This document shows, piece by piece, positions 55,787 through 64,000 of a stretch of DNA of 64,000 nucleotides. Made by a program: the position numbers and the translations under genes. Each line of letters opens with the position of its first letter. Positions within the stretch are counted from its first letter, which is position 1. Source of the DNA: Symsagittifera roscoffensis (taxonomy: Eukaryota; Xenacoelomorpha; Acoela; Convolutidae); the NCBI RefSeq assembly GCF_963678635.1, contig NC_087066.1, forward strand, positions 24,789,012-24,853,011, given 5' to 3'. The notes beneath the pieces were generated by a model. It had not been told where the DNA came from. It did not search any database and worked only from the letters and a program-made list of their open reading frames with translations.

Positions 55787-56084
55787 TATTTTGAACTAGA
55801 ATTATCTGGGGAAAAAAGGAAAACACATCGCAATTTTAATCTGTAATCGGAGTAATAAGTCATTGGACAAAAAATTATGTATGACAAAAAAATTCTATGG
55901 ACTGTAAGTTTTCTTGTTTCAACTAGAAGAAAGAGAAAGAACACCTGAATTACTATACAATAAAAGCCGAGGCATCAGTATAGCAAAGTGTAAATAATAA
56001 AGTTGGTTAAAATTAATTGGTTACATCAAACAAAAACACAACATCAGAAAACAAGCAATAAACAAAACAAAACAAAACAAGTTC

Positions 56085-56157
56085 GGTTAGTAGTAGTAGT
56101 AGTAGTAGGGCTTTTGTGCTCGTAGCACAAGGGGTTTCCCCCTTTCAGTTTTTCGTT
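56085..56157. repeat. (TAG)n microsatellite and adjoining hairpins
   Basis: TAG repeated about seven times (56,088-56,108), then TTGTGCTCGTAGCACAA, a 7-bp inverted repeat with a 3-nt loop, then ggggtttccccc. Confidence 0.6.
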
Positions 56158-56478
56158 CTATAGTGAAGTTTTGCTTCTACAGTCATTCATTGTGCAATCG
56201 CAAGCAATTCTCCATGTGCACTTGTTCATTTGTTCGTAGTCCTTCTCAAATTTTCTCCAAAATAACCACAATATTCGCTTCTTCAGTCTGCTTGTTACTC
56301 TCACGTCAATTTTGATCACATTCGCTAGCCGACATGTTTGGTAAAAGAATTCGTCCTCCAAAAATTTCTTTTTCGGCCTCTCGAGCTGAAACATACAACC
56401 GCGCGAGGAACAGGAATACGATGGAACTTTCAACATGTCAACATCATAATTTTTCGATAAAATTTTTGACAGCAACAA
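56158..56478 (-). CDS. Hypothetical Cys-rich basic frame
   Basis: An open minus-strand frame, open further upstream to about 56,530, with VPSYSCSSRGCMFQLERPKK and CTWRIACDCTMNDC near its end. It has no ATG at its start; a possible acceptor ATATACAG lies at about 56,490. Seven cysteines and many Lys/Arg residues suggest a real exon or an element-encoded zinc-binding piece, but I recognise no family. Confidence 0.25.
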   Translation of the reverse strand: MLLSKILSKNYDVDMLKVPSYSCSSRGCMFQLERPKKKFLEDEFFYQTCRLANVIKIDVRVTSRLKKRILWLFWRKFEKDYEQMNKCTWRIACDCTMNDCRSKTSL

Positions 56479-56706
56479 AAGGTTGTTGATCTGTATATAA
56501 ATTGGCAGTTCAGAAATCGGTTGATTAAAATATATGAAGTTACGGATACTAAAAAAACATCAGTTTTAAGAATTAAGAACGAGCTGGTATTAAAACTTTA
56601 CAAACAATTTTACAGATAGTCCAAACATACAGCGTATATACAGAGTAGATACAGATTCTCTTTCAAACAATGTGTGAAAAAATAAACTAAATTAAAACAT
56701 ATAGAA

Positions 56707-58104
56707 CTAGCAAAAACGGAAATCACGCCACGTATTTGTATTTGTACATATTGGATTGTTTCTCAATTCACTCACGTAAAATTCTTTCAATTTTTTCTTG
56801 AATCCTGTTCTCGATTTTTCTATATTGCGCAAAATTATGGGCAGTGAATTCCATTTTTTAGAAGTCAAATGAAAAAATGATTTTTGTAAAGAAGCGGTTG
56901 AACAATGTTTGTCAAAAATAATCTGTTTCGTTCTTTTGTTGAGCCTATAATTGGCAGTCGGTAGTCTCAATGTATTTTGAAAAGCCTTCTTTTTGTTTGT
57001 AAGATATTGGTATAAGTATGTTATACACTTTAACTCAATTCTTTTCTCGATTCCAATGAACGATTTGCTAATGCGAAGAAGGGAAGTAGATTTAAATTTC
57101 GATCTGAAATATGTTCTTTTTAACGCCCAGTTCAACTGTTTCTCTAGAGATAGCATCAAAGTAGCATTAATTTGTATTAAAAATTTTGCTGAATAATCTA
57201 AATGTGATAAAACAAGACAATGAAGCAAGGCAACTAATGATAATGCGGCAGTTGTTGTCCAATTGTATCTATAGTTTTAATTCCTTGAGCCATTTTTTAT
57301 AGAATTGTTTTGATTTGAGCATGAAAAGATAAACTTGAATCAAGAATAAGGCCTAAATATTTGCATTCTGATTTTTTGGCTATATAATGCCCATTAATTA
57401 CTATTGTATCAGTATCTACATTTTTGCTATCATTTTTCCGACAAAATGTTATAAATTCCGATTTAGATGCATTCAGAATCAATTGGTTCTCTGCAAAAAA
57501 TTCCGTTAGATTATTGAGTGATTTTTGCAATCGATTCAAAGCATCCTCAGAAATTATAGAAGAGGAAAAAACCATACAGTCGTCAGCATATTGATTTAAA
57601 GTACAACCTTCATATAATCTCTCTTGTATGTCATTAACATATAAATTGAACAACAACGGACCAAGTACCGTTCCTTGTGGGACACCTCGTTTGATTTCAA
57701 TCCAGTCTGAAAAGATTCCATTGACGTTTACTCTTTGAATACGTTTGTTTAGGAAGCTAGCAATTAAAGCATTTGCTCCATTTGTAAAACCAAGAGAAAG
57801 CATTTTTTCAATTAAAACTTCATGCGAAATAGAATCAAAAGCCTTGGACAGATCTAATAAAGCTGCATGTACGATTTTTTTTTCAATCTATTTGATTTCG
57901 AATACTTTTTGTCACATAAACAAGAGTATCTTGTCTTGAAATGTTTTTGCGAAATCCGAATTGAACTGTTGTCGTTATTTGAAATTTGTCAAGATGTTCT
58001 GTTATTTGGGCATGCAACAATTTTTCAAAAATTTTCGAGAAAGCACAAGTTAATGATATTGGCCGATAATTTTTTGCATCCATTGGGTCATCTTTTTTAA
58101 ACAA
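56707..58104 (-). mobile_element. Non-LTR retrotransposon ORF2 (RT and C-terminal region), partial
   Basis: Minus-strand pieces in order: KNYRPISLTCAFSKIFEKLL (58,104-57,883), a short frameshifted link, then a 168-codon frame at 57,803-57,297 with GVPQGTVLGPLLFNLYVNDI and the catalytic YADD at 57,590-57,579. The C-terminal frame at 57,228-56,707 ends TWRDFRFC. These are the conserved motifs of LINE reverse transcriptases. No endonuclease domain was found upstream and two frame breaks are present. The RT core itself looks intact between 57,803 and 57,297. Confidence 0.85.
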
Positions 58105-58519
58105 AGGGGTTACGTGTGCTCACGGAGTGGGGAGAAACTTCACCCAGAGTGTTTTTATGCAAAATCAGATACCACAAACAAACATAAGTTGGAGTAGAGT
58201 GATATTTAAAAAAAAACAACACCTTCAGATATGATTTTAAACCCAAAACTTTTTCAAACATTGTCTTCTTGTCGAGAAAAGCTGGACTGAATATGTTTGT
58301 TTTGAAGACTAATTTACCGCGGGGAGACAAGCAGAATCTCGTTTGGGTTTTCCTACAAAATATTCAAAACAAGACTGATTTTTATGCTCATTTTCTCGGT
58401 AAGACCTTTGTTATTCTAGAGCACCACAGAAAAGTTTGAGACCCATTTTATTATAATTTGTGAAGTTTGAAAAATTACGGATGAAAATTACTTTGTCTTC
58501 GATTCTTAACTTCCCAACA

Positions 58520-58675
58520 AATAGATCATGGTATAAGTTATTTTACATATATGACCTGCCCAGCAACCCACAATTTGGTTATAGAACCTCATATTCAACG
58601 ATGGACGCAATCCTCTATTGCACTAAATTCTTGCGTAAATGGATAAAAACAAATACGTTGCCGTATCTTCATTAA
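58520..58675 (+). mobile_element. Non-LTR RT fragment, + strand
   Basis: PQFGYRTSYSTMDAILYCTK is the 'Q.GFR...ST..A' RT block; the frame ends soon after at a stop. Its exact copy is at 61,487-61,642. Confidence 0.55.
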
Positions 58676-59353
58676 ATCTATCATAGTTTTTCATTCTAAC
58701 TATCAACCACGAACATTTAGAGACTAAAACGAATAATTTTAGTTCTCTGAGTCAGCAACAGGAAATGATTCATAGATTTATAAGCAAAAGACACTGTAAC
58801 ATTCTCCCGGAAGTACATATCGACGAAAAATAAAGCTAGATTCTAAGACGACTGGCCAACGTCTAAACAGAGCTCTACATGCTTTTCACCGTCTCTACCA
58901 GAGCCAGTTCTTTTGGTGGTCTTTCCACATCGGGTCGACAAAAACGCTACTGTTCTCCGGCTTCGAACAGAACGCTCAAATTAACTTAATTACATGAAGA
59001 AATAGTGAGCTCATGGCTGGGTCTCAGTATCCCCAGACCACGAGGTCACTCCTAAAATCAAGGCTACTACTATTTATTGAATTATTATTGTTTTTGCTCG
59101 GTAGATAAAATCATCATCTCCATCGAAGATGGATCAACCCTTTCCCCCAACTCCTAGCTTCTCATCCTAGCAAAGTGAATTCAGATATTAATTAAATTCA
59201 ATTCAGGACATAATAGGGAAGCTAAAAGTTTATGTAAAATAGTTTCAGTTCAAATCCCGAGACCCCTCCGGATTCTCGAATCCGGGGAAATAAGACTCTT
59301 ATTCTCCTTCCGGAAGGCTGGTTTTCCACCCTTTACCGTTGTTCGCAACGGCC

Positions 59354-59385
59354 TTGCAACTATTGTAGCGGCACAATAGTTGCAA
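59354..59385. repeat. Perfect 13-bp hairpin
   Basis: TTGCAACTATTGT (59,354-59,366), loop AGCGGC, then its exact complement (59,373-59,385). A second small hairpin (CCGTTGTTCGCAACGG) sits just upstream. Duplicated at 62,321-62,352. Confidence 0.75.
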
Positions 59386-59736
59386 CTCGGAGCGGTCTCT
59401 GCTACTTCTACTTTTCTCTGGTTCTGATTATCAATTTTCTCGTTGTTGTCGTCGTCGCAACTATTGCTGTTGTGTTTTTATTTTGATTTTTTTTCCAAAA
59501 TGGTAGTTTTTGACGTTTCTCAGAATTATTACATCATCATTTCGAATTTTTAAAATTTCCGAATCCTTCAGTCGTCACGATTTGTCTAATTGTCTGAATA
59601 ACGCTCTTAATCCTTCAAAACCGCCAATTCGGAAGTTTCGCTGCTAAAAAATCGAAACTGCATTTTCGTCCATTCTGGTCGAATGTCACACACTTAAAAA
59701 AACTGTGATGAACAATACTGAATCCAATTGGATTCA

Positions 59737-59815
59737 CTCCACCTTGGTGTTTCTCAAGGTAAAATTTTGAGATCCTCAATTTTCAACCTACACATAAACG
59801 ACTTGAATAAAATTT
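59737..59815 (+). mobile_element. Non-LTR RT fragment, + strand
   Basis: LHLGVSQGKILRSSIFNLHI followed by NDLNKI matches the 'GVPQGS.LGP..F.LYINDL' RT block with decay. Same orientation as 58,520-58,675 and plausibly the same dead element. Copy at 62,704-62,782. Confidence 0.55.
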
Positions 59816-59963
59816 AGCCGAAATTTGCAAATGGTACATAACACAGGTTCACTGGTTAACTTCTGATCTGTAGGCCTCCCAGGCCTCTGTCGACCAGCTC
59901 TTTCTTGGACGTCCATTTCGTCATTCCATAAACGATGCGTCATATATTTCAGACGCCCATAGT

Positions 59964-60326
59964 TTGTCTAGTCTTGATTTGAAAACGTGTACACTCTCGC
60001 TTGATACTACTGTTTCGGGTAACAAGTTCCAGTCGTTGATGGTTGCAACTGTAAAGAAATTTTGTCTAGCAGTGTGCCAGTCGGTCAAATTTGGAAGTTT
60101 GACCTTGAGGAATACAAACTACGTAATTTTGGGAGGAAATTTAATTTTTCAAAAATTCGAATTGAGCCTATCATGCTCAACTTTCTCGCAACAACTGAAA
60201 ATCTCAGAAATAGAAGATCAGAACAACCGATTTACAATCGCGGAAAAGTACTTAAAAAAAACGGGGAAATTGCTATTCGCAATTTCCAGATACAAAACAA
60301 ACGCGAGTAGAGCCGTCCTATCCTGA
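59964..60326 (+). CDS. Hypothetical 120-codon frame, duplicated
   Basis: Starts MSSLDLKTCTLSLDTTVSGN; an overlapping frame at 60,062-60,310 is also open (KFNFSKIRIEPIMLNFLATT). It follows LINE RT fragments on the same strand and may be the decayed end of that element. The copy at 62,931-63,293 is identical. No domain recognised. Confidence 0.2.
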   Translation: MSSLDLKTCTLSLDTTVSGNKFQSLMVATVKKFCLAVCQSVKFGSLTLRNTNYVILGGNLIFQKFELSLSCSTFSQQLKISEIEDQNNRFTIAEKYLKKTGKLLFAISRYKTNASRAVLS

Positions 60327-60641
60327 AATAGGAGAAGGAGTGATTACAGAAGAAGAGTACATTTATTCAAGTTGAACCAGAGTGAACCCTCAGTGGAAAA
60401 TTGGACAGCTCGGGTATCCCAATGGTCCAATCCCAAAACTTATTTCTCGAGTTAAAACTTATTTCCTTTGCTGGAATTCTTAGTTATAAACTTCTTGAGT
60501 TAAAACTTAATTCCCTTCAATGCTAGAGTTGCTGATTAATTTAGTTACTCCAATTCTTGAGTGTGCTGGTATGTGAGTACCCAATTTAGTTTTCTTGAGT
60601 GTGTTTTATGATTGTTATCTTGAGGTAAGGAGAGTTTTAGG

Positions 60642-63608
60642 TTGTGGGACACCTCGTTTGATTTCAATCCAGTCTGAAAAGATTCCATTGACGTTTACTC
60701 TTTGAATACGTTTGTTTAGGAAGCTAGCAATTAAAGCATTTTCTCCATTTGTAAAACCAAGAGAAAGCATTTTTTCAATTAAAACTTCATGCGAAATAGA
60801 ATCAAAAGCCTTGGACAGATCTAATAAAGCTGCATGTACGATTTTTTTTTCAATCTATTTGATTTCGAATACTTTTTGTCACATAAACAAGAGTATCTTG
60901 TCTTGAAATGTTTTTGCGAAATCCGAATTGAACTGTTGTCGTTATTTGAAATTTGTCAAGATGTTCTGTTATTTGGGCATGCAACAATTTTTCAAAAATT
61001 TTCGAGAAAGCACAAGTTAATGATATTGGCCGATAATTTTTTGCATCCATTGGGTCATCTTTTTTAAACAAAGGGGTTACGTGTGCTCACGGAGTGGGGA
61101 GAAACTTCACCCAGAGTGTTTTTATGCAAAATCAGATACCACAAACAAACATAAGTTGGAGTAGAGTGATATTTAAAAAAAAACAACACCTTCAGATATG
61201 ATTTTAAACCCAAAACTTTTTCAAACATTGTCTTCTTGTCGAGAAAAGCTGGACTGAATATGTTTGTTTTGAAGACTAATTTACCGCGGGGAGACAAGCA
61301 GAATCTCGTTTGGGTTTTCCTACAAAATATTCAAAACAAGACTGATTTTTATGCTCATTTTCTCGGTAAGACCTTTGTTATTCTAGAGCACCACAGAAAA
61401 GTTTGAGACCCATTTTATTATAATTTGTGAAGTTTGAAAAATTACGGATGAAAATTACTTTGTCTTCGATTCTTAACTTCCCAACAAATAGATCATGGTA
61501 TAAGTTATTTTACATATATGACCTGCCCAGCAACCCACAATTTGGTTATAGAACCTCATATTCAACGATGGACGCAATCCTCTATTGCACTAAATTCTTG
61601 CGTAAATGGATAAAAACAAATACGTTGCCGTATCTTCATTAAATCTATCATAGTTTTTCATTCTAACTATCAACCACGAACATTTAGAGACTAAAACGAA
61701 TAATTTTAGTTCTCTGAGTCAGCAACAGGAAATGATTCATAGATTTATAAGCAAAAGACACTGTAACATTCTCCCGGAAGTACATATCGACGAAAAATAA
61801 AGCTAGATTCTAAGACGACTGGCCAACGTCTAAACAGAGCTCTACATGCTTTTCACCGTCTCTACCAGAGCCAGTTCTTTTGGTGGTCTTTCCACATCGG
61901 GTCGACAAAAACGCTACTGTTCTCCGGCTTCGAACAGAACGCTCAAATTAACTTAATTACATGAAGAAATAGTGAGCTCATGGCTGGGTCTCAGTATCCC
62001 CAGACCACGAGGTCACTCCTAAAATCAAGGCTACTACTATTTATTGAATTATTATTGTTTTTGCTCGGTAGATAAAATCATCATCTCCATCGAAGATGGA
62101 TCAACCCTTTCCCCCAACTCCTAGCTTCTCATCCTAGCAAAGTGAATTCAGATATTAATTAAATTCAATTCAGGACATAATAGGGAAGCTAAAAGTTTAT
62201 GTAAAATAGTTTCAGTTCAAATCCCGAGACCCCTCCGGATTCTCGAATCCGGGGAAATAAGACTCTTATTCTCCTTCCGGAAGGCTGGTTTTCCACCCTT
62301 TACCGTTGTTCGCAACGGCCTTGCAACTATTGTAGCGGCACAATAGTTGCAACTCGGAGCGGTCTCTGCTACTTCTACTTTTCTCTGGTTCTGATTATCA
62401 ATTTTCTCGTTGTTGTCGTCGTCGCAACTATTGCTGTTGTGTTTTTATTTTGATTTTTTTTCCAAAATGGTAGTTTTTGACGTTTCTCAGAATTATTACA
62501 TCATCATTTCGAATTTTTAAAATTTCCGAATCCTTCAGTCGTCACGATTTGTCTAATTGTCTGAATAACGCTCTTAATCCTTCAAAACCGCCAATTCGGA
62601 AGTTTCGCTGCTAAAAAATCGAAACTGCATTTTCGTCCATTCTGGTCGAATGTCACACACTTAAAAAAACTGTGATGAACAATACTGAATCCAATTGGAT
62701 TCACTCCACCTTGGTGTTTCTCAAGGTAAAATTTTGAGATCCTCAATTTTCAACCTACACATAAACGACTTGAATAAAATTTAGCCGAAATTTGCAAATG
62801 GTACATAACACAGGTTCACTGGTTAACTTCTGATCTGTAGGCCTCCCAGGCCTCTGTCGACCAGCTCTTTCTTGGACGTCCATTTCGTCATTCCATAAAC
62901 GATGCGTCATATATTTCAGACGCCCATAGTTTGTCTAGTCTTGATTTGAAAACGTGTACACTCTCGCTTGATACTACTGTTTCGGGTAACAAGTTCCAGT
63001 CGTTGATGGTTGCAACTGTAAAGAAATTTTGTCTAGCAGTGTGCCAGTCGGTCAAATTTGGAAGTTTGACCTTGAGGAATACAAACTACGTAATTTTGGG
63101 AGGAAATTTAATTTTTCAAAAATTCGAATTGAGCCTATCATGCTCAACTTTCTCGCAACAACTGAAAATCTCAGAAATAGAAGATCAGAACAACCGATTT
63201 ACAATCGCGGAAAAGTACTTAAAAAAAACGGGGAAATTGCTATTCGCAATTTCCAGATACAAAACAAACGCGAGTAGAGCCGTCCTATCCTGAAATAGGA
63301 GAAGGAGTGATTACAGAAGAAGAGTACATTTATTCAAGTTGAACCAGAGTGAACCCTCAGTGGAAAATTGGACAGCTCGGGTATCCCAATGGTCCAATCC
63401 CAAAACTTATTTCTCGAGTTAAAACTTATTTCCTTTGCTGGAATTCTTAGTTATAAACTTCTTGAGTTAAAACTTAATTCCCTTCAATGCTAGAGTTGCT
63501 GATTAATTTAGTTACTCCAATTCTTGAGTGTGCTGGTATGTGAGTACCCAATTTAGTTTTCTTGAGTGTGTTTTATGATTGTTATCTTGAGGTAAGGAGA
63601 GTTTTAGG
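60642..63608 (+). repeat. 2,967-bp tandem duplication, copy 2
   Basis: Head-to-tail copy of 57,675-60,641. The junctions share TTG (57,675, 60,642, 63,609). The minus-strand LINE piece in this copy lacks everything downstream of GVPQG, including YADD. Confidence 0.92.
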
Positions 63609-64000
63609 TTGATCCATCTGAAATGGATCAAAGTTCCACTGTCTAATAAAAAGTAACTGTGCGGATTGTTACGACCCTGTTTTTAACAGCGTGCTTGTAT
63701 TTTGGGTATTTTGAGACCTAAGTATGGGGCCGTTCTTATTTTCTAGAGTGGGGGGGGTATTTTGGCAGTGACCTCTAAGCTGTAACGGGTTTTTAGTCTC
63801 ATGTCGCAAGCGAACCGAATTGGCTCCGACCGTTCGAGGTAGAAAAACACAAGAGATAGTGTCCCTGACTGTTGAGCCAATGGTTATAGGGCCTATTTTT
63901 CTTTAACTTCATATGTGACCGAAGTAGGCGACTGTTACACAGTAGTTCTGGTCTTTTTGGTCACAATCTTGAAAGGGTTTCTTTTTGTGCCTCTTTCGTT
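63609..64000. other. Right edge, nothing recognised
   Basis: Unique sequence after the duplication, with a G run at 63,751-63,758 and an inverted repeat gatccat/atggatc at 63,611-63,629. No gene seen. Confidence 0.4.

Larger units (their letters stand above)
57675..60641 (+). repeat. 2,967-bp tandem duplication, copy 1
   Basis: Matches 60,642-63,608 at a constant offset of 2,967 bp. I saw a single substitution (G at 57,775, T at 60,742). The left breakpoint lies in the GVPQG motif of the minus-strand LINE RT. Confidence 0.92.

Noticed and set aside
57867-58100. + strand frames opposite the LINE RT, repeated near 60,834
   Set aside because: They are antisense shadows of the minus-strand RT frame.
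1-64000. CRISPR array, operon or prokaryotic origin
   Set aside because: No regularly spaced short repeats with unique spacers; genes are spliced with GT-AG introns and the repeats are eukaryotic.

Overview
The window is nuclear DNA of an animal, almost certainly an invertebrate. It is AT-rich, has spliced genes with GT-AG introns, and is crowded with decayed mobile elements. Only two host genes are secure: a Sec1/Munc18-family gene (SCFD1/SLY1-like) and a GPI-glycan phosphoesterase gene (MPPE1/PGAP5-like). I cannot name the phylum from the sequence.

Layout. 1-4,400: a strikingly G-poor stretch on the + strand with low-complexity reading frames and an LTR-like tail; function unknown. 4,400-9,500: non-coding DNA with one hAT-like MITE, one dispersed repeat carrying a tRNA-like segment, and a possible orphan terminal exon. 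9,588-21,930: a decayed Polinton/Maverick (self-synthesising, virus-like DNA transposon) on the + strand. In order it has protein-primed family B DNA polymerase, an uninterpreted segment, FtsK/HerA-type packaging ATPase, retroviral-type integrase, a small basic core-like protein, major capsid protein and adenain-like cysteine protease. All the large genes are broken by stops and frameshifts. 22,100-32,590: repeats (poly-G hAT-like MITEs, an element with an internal ~165-bp tandem array, hairpin-ended elements with tRNA-like modules).

32,593-51,428 (minus strand): the SCFD1-like gene, 13 coding exons giving about 654 codons, close to the usual length of the family. Its ~9.75-kb intron 10 contains a complete two-exon MPPE1-like gene on the same strand (40,019-41,569, 423 aa). 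Both products act in the early secretory pathway: the SM protein in ER-Golgi membrane fusion, the phosphoesterase in GPI-glycan remodelling for ER exit. The same intron holds a SINE split by a hAT-like MITE with a perfect 8-bp target duplication, a second hAT-like MITE, and two recent tandem duplications (~772 bp and 1,533 bp).

51,580-64,000: non-LTR retrotransposon remnants on both strands, including an RT with a YADD box, and a 2,967-bp near-identical head-to-tail duplication whose breakpoint falls inside the RT GVPQG motif. No rRNA, CRISPR array or bacterial-type gene organisation is present.
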